A stretch of DNA of 64,000 nucleotides from Eledone cirrhosa. Its lineage: Eukaryota; Mollusca; Cephalopoda; Octopoda; Eledonidae. The position numbers were made by a program, and so were the translations under genes. Under the pieces are notes generated by a model. The model did no database searches, had not been told where the DNA came from, and saw only the letters and a program-made list of their open reading frames with translations. The stretch covers positions 22,708,298 through 22,772,297 of the forward strand of contig OZ024744.1 in the NCBI GenBank assembly GCA_964016885.1, written 5' to 3'. Shown in pieces: positions 42,611 through 55,978 of this stretch (position 1 is the first letter of the stretch; every line of letters begins with the position of its first letter).

Positions 42611-44783
42611 CGATGAACGTAACATAGACTGCCCATCTTCTACAAGCCTAACAAAGATGGCCCCCGTTCGACAAGCCTAACAGAGACTGCCTACCTTAGA
42701 GAAGTCTAAGAGCGACGGCCCACCTTCGACAAGCCTATCAGAGACTGTCCACCTTCGACAAGCCTAACAGACTCTGTCCACCTTCGACAAGCCTAACAGA
42801 GACTGCTCACCTTCGACAAACCTAACGGAGACTGCCCACATTTGACAAGTATAACAGAGACTGCCCACCTTTTACAAGTCTAACAGAGACTGCCTACCTT
42901 CGACAAGTCTAACATGGACTGCCCACTTTCGACAAACCTAACAATGACTGTCCACTCTCGACAACCTAACAGTGACTGCCCACTTTTCACAAACCTAACA
43001 GAGACTACCGACCTTCGACAAACCTAACAGAGGATACCGTCCTTCGACAAACCTAACAGAGACTGCCCACCCTCGACAAACCTAACAGTGACTGCCCACC
43101 TTCGACAAACCTAACAGTGACTGCCCACTTTCGACAAGCCTAACAGAGACTGCCTACCTTAGAGAAGTCTAAGAGAGACGGCCCACCTTCGAAAAGCCTA
43201 ACAGAGACTGCTCACCTTCGACAAACCTAACGGAGACTGCCCACCTTAGACAAGTGTAACAGAGACTGCCCACCTTCGACAAGTCTAACAGAGACTGCCT
43301 ACCTTCGACAAGTCTAACATAGACTGCCCACTTTCGACAAACCTAACAGAGACTGCCCACCCTTGACAAACCTAACAGAGACTGACCACCTACGTCAAGT
43401 CTAATAGAGACTGCCCTTCTTCGACACACCTAACAGAGGCTACCGACCATCGACAAACCTAACGGAAACTGCCTACCCTCGACAAACCTAACAGAGACTG
43501 CCCACCTTCGACATACCTAACACTGACTGCCCACTTTCTACGAGTCTAATAGAGACTGCCCACCGTCAACAAGCTTAACGGAGCCTGCCCACCTTCGACA
43601 AACCTAACAGAGTGTATCCATATTCGACAAGTCTAACAGAGACTGCCCACCTTCGACAAACCTAAAAGAGGCTACCGACCTTCGACAAACCTAACAGAAA
43701 CTACCCACCCTCGACAAACCTAACAGAGACTGCCCACCATGGACAAAACTAACAGTGACTGCCCACTTTCGACAAACCTAACAGAGACTGCCTGCCTTCG
43801 AGAAGTCTAACAGAGACTAGCCACCTTCGACAAGTCTAACAGAGACTGCCCACCTTCAACAAGTCTAACAGAGACTGCCCACCTTCGACAAGCCAAACAG
43901 AGTCTGCCCACCTTCGACAAACCTAACAGAGACTGCCCACATTCGAGAAACCTAACAGAGCCTGCCCACCTTTGACTAACCTAACAGAGACTCCCACCTT
44001 CGACAAGCCTAACAGAGACTGCCCACCTTCGACAAGCCTAACAGAGACTGCCCACCTTCGACAAACCTAACAGAGACTGTCCACCTTCGACAAACCTAAC
44101 AGAGACTGGCCACCTTCGACAAGTCTAACAGAGACTGGCCACCTTCGACAAAACTAACAGAGACTGTCCACCTTCGACAAGCCTAACAGAGACTGTCCAC
44201 CTTCGACAAGCATAACAGAGACTGCCCACCTTCGACAAACCTAACAGAGACTGTCCACCTTCGACAAGCCTAACAGAGACTGTCCACCTTCGACAAGCCT
44301 AACAGAGATTGCCCACTTTCGATAAACGTAACATAGACTGCCCATCTTCGACAAGCCTAACAAAGATGGCCCCCGTTCGACAAGCCTAACAGAGACTGCC
44401 CGCCTTCGACAAACCTAACAGAGACTGCCCACTTTCGATAAACGTAACATAGACTGCCCATCTTCGACAAGCCTAACAAATATGGCCCCCGTTCGACAAG
44501 CCTAACAGAGACTGCCTACCTTAGACAAGTCTAAGAGAGACGGCCCACCTTCGAAAAGCCTAACAGAGACTGCTCACCTTCGACAAACCTAACGGAGATT
44601 GCCCACCTTAGACAAGTGTAACAGAGACTGCCGACCTTCGACAAGTCTAACAGAGACTGCCTACCTTCAACAAGTCTAACATAGACTGCCCACTTTCGAC
44701 AAACCTAACAGAGACTGCCCACCCTTGACAAACCTAACAGAGACTGACCACCTTCGACAAGTCTAATAGAGACGGCCCACTTT
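42611..44783. repeat. 2,173-bp higher-order repeat, unit 1
   Basis: Unit boundaries are set arbitrarily at the tag CGATGAACGT, found at 42,611, 44,784 and 46,957: two exact steps of 2,173 bp, about 75 monomers less two bases. Unit 1 has one monomer (GTGACTGCCCACCTTCGAC type, near 43,090) that unit 2 lacks. It lacks one near 44,310 that unit 2 has, so equal length hides two compensating changes. Confidence 0.92.
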
Positions 44784-46956
44784 CGATGAACGTAACATAG
44801 ACTGCCCATCTTCTACAAGCCTAACAAAGATGGCCCCCGTTCGACAAGCCTAACAGAGACTGCCTACCTTAGAGAAGTCTAAGAGCGACGGCCCACCTTC
44901 GACAAGCCTATCAGAGACTGTCCACCTTCGACAAGCCTAACAGACTCTGTCCACCTTCGACAAGCCTAACAGAGACTGCTCACCTTCGACAAACCTAACG
45001 GAGACTGCCCACATTTGACAAGTATAACAGAGACTGCCCACCTTTTACAAGTCTAACAGAGACTGCCTACCTTCGACAACTCTAACATGGACTGCCCACT
45101 TTCGACAAACCTAACAATGACTGTCCACTCTCGACAACCTAACAGTGACTGCCCACTTTTCACAAACCTAACAGAGACTACCGACCTTCGACAAACCTAA
45201 CAGAGGATACCGTCCTTCGACAAACCTAACAGAGACTGCCCACCCTCGACAAACCTAACAGTGACTGCCCACTTTCGACAAGCCTAACAGAGACTGCCTA
45301 CCTTAGAGAAGTCTAAGAGAGACGGCCCACCTTCGAAAAGCCTAACAGAGACTGCTCACCTTCGACAAACCTAACGGAGACTGCCCACCTTAGACAAGTG
45401 TAACAGAGACTGCCCACCTTCGACAAGTCTAACAGAGACTGCCTACCTTCGACAAGTCTAACATAGACTGCCCACTTTCGACAAACCTAACAGAGACTGC
45501 CCACCCTTGACAAACCTAACAGAGACTGACCACCTTCGGCAAGTCTAATAGAGACTGCCCTTCTTCGACACACCGAACAGAGGCTACCGACCATCGACAA
45601 ACCTAACGGAAACTGCCTACCCTCGACAAACCTAACAGAGACTGCCCACCTTCGACATACCTAACACTGACTGCCCACTTTCTACGAGTCTAATAGAGAC
45701 TGCCCACCGTCAACAAGCCTAACGGAGCCTGCCCACCTTCGACAAACCTAACAGAGTGTATCCATATTCGACAAGTCTAACAGAGACTGCCCACCTTCGA
45801 CAAACCTAAAAGAGGCTACCGACCTTCGACAAACCTAACAGAAACTACCCACCCTCGACAAACCTAACAGAGACTGCCCACCATGGACAAAACTAACAGT
45901 GACTGCCCACTTTCGACAAACCTAACAGAGACTGCCTGCCTTCGAGAAGTCTAACAGAGACTAGCCACCTTCGACAAGTCTAACAGAGACTGCCCACCTT
46001 CAACAAGTCTAACAGAGACTGCCCACCTTCGACAAGCCAAACAGAGTCTGCCCACCTTCGACAAACCTAACAGAGACTGCCCACAGTCGAGAAACCTAAC
46101 AGAGCCTGCCCACCTTTGACTAACCTAACAGAGACTCCCACCTTCGACAAGCCTAACAGAGACTGCCCACCTTCGACAAGCCTAACAGAGACTGCCCACC
46201 TTCGACAAACCTAACAGAGACTGTCCACCTTCGACAAACCTAACAGAGACTGGCCACCTTCGACAAGTCTAACAGAGACTGGCCACCTTCGACAAAACTA
46301 ACAGAGACTGTCCACCTTCGACAAGCCTAACAGAGACTGTCCACCTTCGACAAGCCTAACAGAGACTGCCCACCTTCGACAAACCTAACAGAGACTGTCC
46401 ACCTTCGACAAGCCTAACAGAGACTGTCCACCTTCGACAAGCCTAACAGAGATTGCCCACCTTCGACAAACCTAACAGAGACTGCCCACTTTCGATAAAC
46501 GTAACATAGACTGCCCATCTTCGACAAGCCTAACAAAGATGGCCCCCGTTCGACAAGCCTAACAGAGACTGCCCGCCTTCGACAAACCTAACAGAGACTG
46601 CCCACTTTCGATAAACGTAACATAGACTGCCCATCTTCGACAAGCCTAACAAATATGGCCCCCGTTCGACAAGCCTAACAGAGACTGCCTACCTTAGACA
46701 AGTCTAAGAGATTCGGCCCACCTTCGAAAAGCCTAACAGAGACTGCTCACCTTCGACAAACCTAACGGAGACTGCCCACCTTAGACAAGTGTAACAGAGA
46801 CTGCCGACCTTCGACAAGTCTAACAGAGACTGCCTACCTTCAACAAGTCTAACATAGACTGCCCACTTTCGACAAACCTAACAGAGACTGCCCACCCTTG
46901 ACAAACCTAACAGAGACTGACCACCTTCGACAAGTCTAATAGAGACGGCCCACTTT
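44784..46956. repeat. 2,173-bp higher-order repeat, unit 2
   Basis: Very close to units 1 and 3. Private differences include CACACCGAACAG near 45,573, ACAGTCGAGAAACC near 46,083 and AAGAGATTCGG near 46,706. It lacks the extra 29-bp monomer seen in units 1 and 3 at the equivalent of 45,259. The contiguous array 42,611-49,121 therefore holds three tandem units with private mutations. Confidence 0.92.
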
Positions 46957-49121
46957 CGATGAACGTAACATAGACTGCCCATCTTCTACAAGCCTAACAA
47001 AGATGGCCCCCGTTCGAGAAGCCTAACAGAGACTGCCTACCTTAGAGAAGTCTAAGAGCGACGGCCCACCTTCGACAAGCCTATCAGAGACTGTCCACCT
47101 TCGTTCGACAAGCCTAACAGACTCTGTCCACCTTCGACAAGCCTAACAGAGACTGCTCACCTTCGACAAACCTAACGGAGACTGCCCACATTTGACAAGT
47201 ATAACAGAGACTGCCCACCTTTTACAAGTCTAACAGAGACTGCCTACCTTCGACAAGTCTAACATGGACTGCCCACTTTCGACAAACCTAACAATGACTG
47301 TCCACTCTCGACAACCTAACAGTGACTGCCCACTTTTCACAAACCCAACAGAGACTACCGACCTTCGACAAACCTAACAGAGGATACCGTCCTTCGACAA
47401 ACCTAACAGAGACTGCCCACCCTCGACAAACCTAACAGTGACTGCCCACCTTCGACAAACCTAACAGTGACTGCCCACTTTCGACAAGCCTAACAGAGAC
47501 TGCCTACCTTAGAGAAGTCTAAGAGAGACGGCCCACCTTCGAAAAGCCTAACAGAGACTGCTCACCTTCGACAAACCTAACGGAGACTGCCCACCTTAGA
47601 CAAGTGTAACAGAGACTACCCACCTTCGACAAGTCTAACAGAGACTGCCTACCTTCGACAAGTCTAACATAGACTGCCCACTTTCGACAAACCTAACAGA
47701 GACTGCCCACCCTTGACAAACCTAACAGAGACTGACCACCTTCGGCAAGTCTAATAGAGACTGCCCTTCTTCGACACACCTAACAGAGGCTACCGACCAT
47801 CGACAAACCTAACGGAAACTGCCTACCCTCGACAAACCTAACAGAGACTGCCCACCTTCGACATACCTAACACTGACTGCCCACTTTCTACGAGTCTAAT
47901 AGAGACTGCCCACCGTCAACAAGCCTAACGGAGCCTGCCCACCTTCGACAAACCTAACAGAGTGTATCCATATTCGACAAGTCTAACAGAGACTGCCCAC
48001 CTTCGACAAACCTAAAAGAGGCTACCGACCTTCGACAAACCTAACAGAAACTACCCACCCTCGACAAACCTAACAGAGACTGCCCACCATGGACAAAACT
48101 AACAGTGACTGCCCACTTTCGACAAACCTAACAGAGACTGCCTGCCTTCGAGAAGTCTAACAGAGACTAGCCACCTTCGACAAGTCTAACAGAGACTGCC
48201 CACCTTCAACAAGTCTAACAGAGACTGCCCACCTTCGACAAGACAAACAGAGTCTGCCCACCTTCGACAAACCTAACAGAGACTGCCCACATTCGAGAAA
48301 CCTAACAGAGCCTGCCCACCTTTGACTAACCTAACAGAGACTGCCCACCTTCGACAAGCCTAACAGAGACTGCCCACCTTCGACAAACCTAACAGAGACT
48401 GTCCACCTTCGACAAACCTAACAGAGACTGGCCACCTTCGACAAGTCTAACAGAGACTGGCCACCTTCGACAAAACTAACAGAGACTGTCCACCTTCGAC
48501 AAGCCTAACAGAGACTGTCCACCTTCGACAAGCCTAACAGAGACTGCCCACCTTCGACAAACCTAACAGAGACTGTCCACCTTCGACAAGCCTAACAGAG
48601 ACTGTCCACCTTCGACAAGCCTAACAGAGATTGCCCACCTTCGACAAACCTAACAGAGACTGCCCACTTTCGATAAACGTAACATAGACTGCCCATCTTC
48701 GACAAGCCTAACAAAGATGGCCCCCGTTCGACAAGCCTAACAGAGACTGCCCGCCTTCGACAAACCTAACAGAGACTGCCCACTTTCGATAAACGTAACA
48801 TAGACTGCCCATCTTCGACAAGCCTAACAAATATGGCCCCCGTTCGACAAGCCTAACAGAGACTGCCTACCTTAGACAAGTCTAAGAGAGACGGCCCACC
48901 TTCGAAAAGCCTAACAGAGACTGCTCACCTTCGACAAACCTAACGGAGACTGCCCACCTTAGACAAGTGTAACAGAGACTGCCGACCTTCGACAAGTCTA
49001 ACAGAGACTGCCTACCTTCAACAAGTCTAACATAGACTGCCCACTTTCGACAAACCTAACAGAGACTGCCCACCCTTGACAAACCTAACAGAGACTGACC
49101 ACCTTTGACAAGTCTAATAGA
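46957..49121. repeat. 2,173-bp higher-order repeat, unit 3
   Basis: Third unit. It carries a 4-bp TTCG duplication at about 47,100-47,107 (CCTTCGTTCGACAAG), unique among the three. It ends at about 49,121, where GACGGCCCATCTTCG replaces GACGGCCCACTTTCGATG and the sequence returns to the order seen after 32,515 in segment S. This places the expansion as an insertion of whole units into superblock copy 2. Confidence 0.9.
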
Positions 49122-50851
49122 GACGGCCCATCTTCGACAAACCTAACGGAAACTGCCTACCCTCGACAAACCTAACAGAGACTGCCCACCTTCGGCAAAC
49201 CAAACAAAGACTGCCGACCTTCGACAAACCTAACAGAGACTACCCACCTTCGACAAGTCTAATAGAAACTGCCCACCGTCAACAAGCCTTACGGTGACTG
49301 CCCACCTTCGACAAACCTAACAGAGTGTACCCATATTCGACAAGTCTAACAGAGACTGCCCACCTTCGACAACCCTAACAGAGGCTACCGACCTTCGACA
49401 AACCTAACAGAAACTACCCACCCTCGACAAACCTAACAGAGACTGCCCACCATGGACAAAACTAACAGTGACTGCCCACTTTCGACAAACCTAATAGAGA
49501 AGGCCTGCCTTCGACAAGTCTAACAGAGACTAGCCACCTTCGACAAGTCTAACAGAGACTGCCCACCTTCAACAAGTCTAACAGAGACTGCCCACCTTCG
49601 ACAAACCAAACAGAGACTGCCCACCTTCGACAAACCAAACAGAGTGCCCAACTTCGACAATCCTAACAGAGACTCCCCACCGTTGACAAGCCTAACAGAG
49701 ATTCCCCACCTTCGACAAGCCTAACAGAGACTGCCCACATTCGAGAAACCTAACAGAGCCTGCCCACCTTTGACTAACCTAACAGAGTCTCCCACCTTCG
49801 ACAAGCCTAACAGAGACTGCCCACCTTCGACAAGCCTAACAGAGACTGCCCACCTTCGACAAACCTAACAGAGACTGTCCACCTTCGACAAGTCTAACAG
49901 AGACTGGCCACCTTCGACAAAATTAACAGAGACTGTCCACCTTCGACAAGCCTAACAGAGACTGCCCACCTTCGACAAACCTAACAGAGACTGCCCACCT
50001 TCGACAAACCTAACAGAGACTCTCCACCTTCGACAAGCCTAACAGAGACTGTCCACCTTCGACAAACCTAACAGAGACTTTCCCACCTTCGACAAACCTA
50101 ACAGAGACTGCCCACTTCCGATAAACGTAACATAGACTGCCCATCTTCGACAAGCCTAACAAAGAGGGCCCCCGTTCGACAAGCCTAACAGAGACTGCCT
50201 ACCTTAGAGAAGTCTAAGAGAGACGGCCCACCTTCGAAAAGCCTAACAGAGACTGCTCACCTTCGACAAATCTAACGGAGACTGCCCACCTTCGACAAGT
50301 GTAACAGAGACTGCCCACCTTCGACAAGTCTAACAGAGACTGCCTACCTTCGACAAGTCTAACATGGACTGCCCACTTTCGACAAACCTAACAGTGACTG
50401 TCCACTCTCTACAACCTAACAGTGACTGCCCACTTTCCACAAACCTAACAGAGACTACCGTCCTTCGACAAACCTAACAGAGGCTACCGTCCTTCGACAA
50501 ACCTAACAGAGACTGCCCACCTTCGACAAACCTAACAGAGACTGCCCACCTTCGACAAACCTAACAGTGACTGCCCACTTTCGACAAGCCTAACAGAGAC
50601 TGCCTACCTTAGACAAGTCTAAGAGAGACGGCCCACCTTCGAAAAGCCTAACAGAGACTGCTCACCTTCGACAAACCTAACGGAGACTGCCCACCTTAGA
50701 CAAGTCTAACAGAGACTGCCCACTTTCGACAAACCTAACAGAGACTGCCCACCCTTGACAAACCTAACAGAGACTGACCACCTTCGGCAAGTCTAATAGA
50801 GACTGCCCATCTTCGACAAACCTAACAGAGGCTACCGACCATCGACAAACC

Positions 50852-53800
50852 TAACGGAAACTGCCTACCCTCGACAAACCTAGAAGAGACTGCCCACCTT
50901 CGACAAACCTAACACTGACTGCCCACTTTCTACAAGTCTAATAGAGATTGCCCACCGTCAACAAGCCTAACTGAGACTGCCCACCTTCGACAAACCTAAC
51001 AGAGTGTACCCATATTCGACAAGTCTAACAGAGACTGCCCACCTTCGACAAACCTAAAAGAGGCTACCGACCTTCGACAAACCTAACAGAAACTACCCAC
51101 CCTCGACAAACCAAACAGAGACTGCCCACCATGGACAAAACTAACAGTGACTGCCCACTTTCGACAAATCTAACAGAGACTCCCTGCCTTCGACAAGTCT
51201 AACAGAGACTAGCCACCTTCGACAAGTCTAACAGAGACTGCCCACCTTCAACAAGTCTAAGAGAAACTGCCCACCTTCGACAATCCTAACAGAGATTCCC
51301 CACCTTCGACAAGCCTAACAGAGACTCCCCACCTTCGACAAGCCTAACAGAGACTCCCCACCTTCGACAAGCCTAACAGAGACTGCCCACATTCGAGAAA
51401 CCTAACAGAGCCTGCCCACCTTTGACTAACATAACAGAGACTCCCACCTTCGACAAGCCTAACAGAGACTGCCCACCTTCGACAAGCCTAACAGAGACTG
51501 CCCACCTTCGACAAACCTAACAGAGACTGTCCACCTTCGACAAGCCTAACAGAGACTGCCCACCTTCGACAAACCTAACAGAGACTGTCCACCTTCGACA
51601 AGCCTAACAGAGACTGCCCATCTTCGACAAGCCTAACAGAGACTGCCCACCTTCGACAAACCTAACAGAGACTGTCCACCTTCGACAAACCTAACAGAGA
51701 CTGCCCACCTTCGACAAACCTAACAGAGACTGTCCACCTTCGACAAGCCTAACAGAGACTGCCCACCTTCGACAAGCCTAACAGAGACTGCCCACCTTCG
51801 ACAAACCTAACAGAGACTGCCCTCCTTCGACAAGCCTAACAAAGACGGCCCCCGTTCGACAAGCCTAACAGAGACTGCCTACCTTAGACAAGTCTAAGAG
51901 AGACGGCCCACCTTCGAAAATCCTAACAGAGACTGCTCACCTTCGACAAACCTAACGGAGACTGCCCACTTTCGACAAGTGTAACAGAGACTGCCCACCT
52001 TCGACAAGTCTAACAGAGACTGCCTACCTTCGACAAATCTAACATGGACTGCCCACTTTCGACAAACCTAACAGTGACTGCCCACTCTCGACAACCTAAC
52101 AGTGACTGCCCACTATCCACAGACCTAACAGAGACTACCGACCTTCGACAAACCTAACAGAGGCTACCGACCTTCGACAAACCTAACAGAGACTGCCCAC
52201 CCTCGACAAACCTAACAGAGACTGCCCACCTTCGACAAACCTAACAGTGACTGCCCAATTTCGACAAGCCTAACAGAGACTGCCTACCTTAGACAAGTCT
52301 AAGAGAGACGGCCCACCTTCGAAAAGCCTAACAGAGACTGCTCACCTTCGACAAACCTAACGGAGACTGCCCACCTTAGACAAGTGTAACAGAGACTGCC
52401 CACCTTCGACAAGTCTAACAGAGACTGCCTACCTTCGACAAGTCTAACATGGACTGCCCACTTTCGACAAACCTAACAGAGACTGCCCACCTTTGATAAA
52501 CCTAACAGAGACTGACCACCTTCGATAAGTCTAATAGAGACTGCCAATCTTCGACAAACCTAACAGAGGCTACCGACCATCGACTAACCTAACGGAAACT
52601 GCCTACCCTCGACAATCCTAACAGAGACTGCCCACCTTCGACAAACCTAAGAGTGACTGCGCACTTTTGAGAAACCTAACAGAGACTGCCCACCTTCGGC
52701 AAATCTAACAAAGACTGCCCACCTTCGACAAACCTAACAGAGACTACCCACCTTCGACAAGTCTAATAGAGACTGCCCACCGTCAACAAGCCTAAGGGAG
52801 ACTGCTCACCTTCGACAAACCTAACAGAGTGTACCCATATACGACAAGTCTAACAGAGACTGCCCACCTTCGACAAACATAAAAGAGGCTACCGACCTTC
52901 GACAAACCTAACAGAAACTACCCACCCTCGACAAACCTAACAGAGACTGCCCACCATGGAGAAAACTAACAGTGACGGCCCACTTTCGACAAACCTAACA
53001 GAGACTGCCTGCCTTCGACAAGTCTAACAGAGACTAGCCACCTTCGACAAGTCTAACAGAGACTGCCCACCTTCAACAAGTCTAACAGAGACTGCCCACC
53101 TTCGACAAACCTAACAGAGACTGCGCACCTTCGACTAACCTAACATAGACTGCCCACCTTCGACAAGCCTAACAGAGACTGCCCAGCTTCGACAAGCCTA
53201 ACAGAGACTGCCCACCTTCGAGAAACCTAACAGAGACTACCGTCCGTCGACAAACCTAACAGAGACTGCCTGCCTTCGACAAACCTAACAGAGACTGCCC
53301 ACCTTCGACAAACCTAACAGTGACTGCCCACTTTCGACAAACCTAACGGAGACTGCCCACCTTAGACAAGTGTAACAGAGACTGCCCACCTTCGAAAAGC
53401 CTAACAGAGACTGCTCACCTTCGACAAACCTAACGGAGACTGCCCACCTTAGACAAGTGTAACAGAGACTGCCCACCTTCGACACGTCTAACAGAGACTG
53501 CCTACCTTCGACAAGTCTAACATAGACTGCCCACTTTCGACAAACCTAACAGAGACTGCCCACCCTTGACAAACCTAACAGAGACTGACCACCTTCGACA
53601 AGTCTAATAGAGACTGCCCATCTTCGACAAACCTAACGGAAACTGCCTACCCTCGACAAACCTAACAGAGACTGCCCACCTTCGGCAAACCAAACAAAGA
53701 CTGCCGACCTTCGACAAACCTAACAGAGACTACCCACCTTCGACAAGTCTAATAGAAACTGCCCACCGTCAACAAGCCTTACGGAGACTGCCCACCTTCG

Positions 53801-55978
53801 ACAAACCTAACAGAGCGTACCCATATTCGACAAGTCTAACAGAGACTGCCTACCTTCGACAACCCTGACAGAGGCTACCGACCTTCGACAAACCTAACAG
53901 AAACTACCCACCCTCGACAAACCTAACAGAGACTGCCCACCTTGCACAAAACTAACAGTGACTGCCCACTTTCGACAAACCTAACAGAGACGGCCTGCCT
54001 TCGACAAGTCTAACAGAGACTAGCCACCTTCGACAAGTCTAACAGAGACTGCCCACCTTCAACAAGTCTAACAGAGACTGCCCACCTTCGACAAACCAAA
54101 CAGAGTCTGCCCACCTTCGACAAGTCTAAGAGAGACTGCCCAACTTCGACAATCCTAACAGAGACTCCCCACCTTTGACAAGCCTAACAGAGATTCCCCA
54201 CCTTCGACAAGCCTAACAGAGACTGCCCACATTCGAGAAACCTAACAGAGCCTGCCCACCTTTGACTAACCTAACAGAGTCTCCCACCTTCGACAAGCCT
54301 AACAGAGACTGCCCACCTTCGACAAGCCTAACAGAGACTGCCCACCTTCGACAAGTCTAACATGGACTGCCCACTTTCGACAAACCTAACAGTGACTGCC
54401 CACTCTCGACAACCTAGCAGTGACTGCCCACTTTCCACAAACCTAACAGAGACTACCGACCTTCGACAAACCTAACAGAGGCTACCGACCTTCGACAAAC
54501 CTAACAGAGACTGCCCACCCTCGACAAACCTAACAGAGACTGCCCACCTTCGACAAACCTAACAGTGACTGCCCACTTTCGACAAGCCTAACAGAGACTG
54601 CCTACCTTAGACAAGTCTAAGAGAGACGGCCCACCTTCGAAAATCCTAACAGAGACTGCTCACCTTCGACAAACCTAACGGAGACTGCCCACTTTCGACA
54701 AGTGTAACAGAGACTGCCCACCTTCGACAAGTCTAACATGGACTGCCCACTTTCGACAAACCTAACAGTGACTGCCCACTCTCGACAACCTAACAGTGAC
54801 TGCCCACTTTCCACAAACCTAACAGAGACTACCGACCTTCGACAAACCTAACAGAGGCTACCGACCTTCGACAAACCTAACAGAGACTGCCCACCCTCGA
54901 CAAACCTAACAGAGACTGCCCACCTTCGACAAACCTAACAGTGACTGCCCACTTTCGACAAGCCTAACAGAGACTGCCTACCTTAGACAAGTCTAAGAGA
55001 GACGGCCCACCTTCGAAAAGCCTAACAGAGACTGCTCACCTTCGACAAACCTAACGGAGACTGCCCACCTTAGACAAGTGTAACAGAGACTGCCCACCTT
55101 CGACAAATCTAACAGAGACTGCCTACCTTCGACAAGTCTAACATAGACCGCCCACTTTCGACAAACCTAACAGAGACTGCACACCCTTGACAAACCTAAC
55201 AGAGACTGACCACCTTCGACAAGTCTAATAGAGACTGCCCATCTTCGACAAACCTAACAGAGGCTACCGACCATCGACAAACCTAACGGAAACTGCCTAC
55301 CCTCGACTAACCTAACAGAGACTGCCCACCTTCGACAAGCCTAACAGAGACTGCCCACCTTCGACAAACCTAACACTGACTGCCCACTTTCGACAAGTTG
55401 AATAGAGACTGCCCACCGTCAACAAGCCTAACGGAGACTGCCCATCTTCGACAAACCTAACAGAGTGTACCCATATTCGACAAGTCTAACAGAGACTGCC
55501 CACACTCGACAAACCTAAAAGAGGCTACCGACCTTCGACAAACCTAACAGAAACTACCCACCCTCGACAAACCTAACAGAGACTGCCCACCATGGACAAA
55601 CCTAACAGAGACTGCCCACCATGGACAAAACTAACAGTGACTGCCCACTTTCGACAAACCTAACAGAGACTGTCCACCTTCGACAAACCTAACAGAGACT
55701 GTCCACCTTCGACAAGCCAAACAGAGATTCCCCACCTTCGACAAGCCTAACAGAGACTGCCCACATTCGAGAAACCTAACAGAGCCTGCCCACCTTTGAC
55801 TAACCTAACAGAGAATCCCACCTTCGACAAGCCTAACAGAGACTGCCCACCTTCGACAAGCCTAACAGAGACTGCCCACCTTCGACAAACCTAACAGAGA
55901 CTGTCCACCTTCGACAAGCCTAACAGAGACTGTCCACCTTCGACAAACCTAACAGAGACTGCCGACCTTCGACAAACG
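50852..55978. repeat. 5,127-bp tandem duplication, unit 1
   Basis: Every tag checked here recurs 5,127 bp downstream: the AAACCTAGAAGAG monomer (TAG at 50,881 and 56,008), the ATGGAGAAA tag (52,954 and 58,081) and the doubled CCATGG monomers (55,590 and 60,717). Unit 1 overlaps the end of superblock copy 2, so this event came after the superblock duplication. It contains two HOR copies plus dimer runs. No coding content. Confidence 0.95.

Larger units (their letters stand above)
37771..54207. repeat. Segment S: superblock copy 2, expanded to about 16.4 kb
   Basis: Follows segment S monomer by monomer but is 4,612 bp longer. The extra length includes 58 bp near 40,620-40,680, a short block near 42,560-42,730, and two additional copies of the 2,173-bp HOR between 42,611 and 49,121. 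To the right, 49,122 onward pairs with 32,515 onward (offset 16,607, later 16,549 after loss of two monomers). Short matching open frames (28,220 with 40,156, and 36,736 with 53,285) confirm the offsets but are not genes. Confidence 0.88.
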
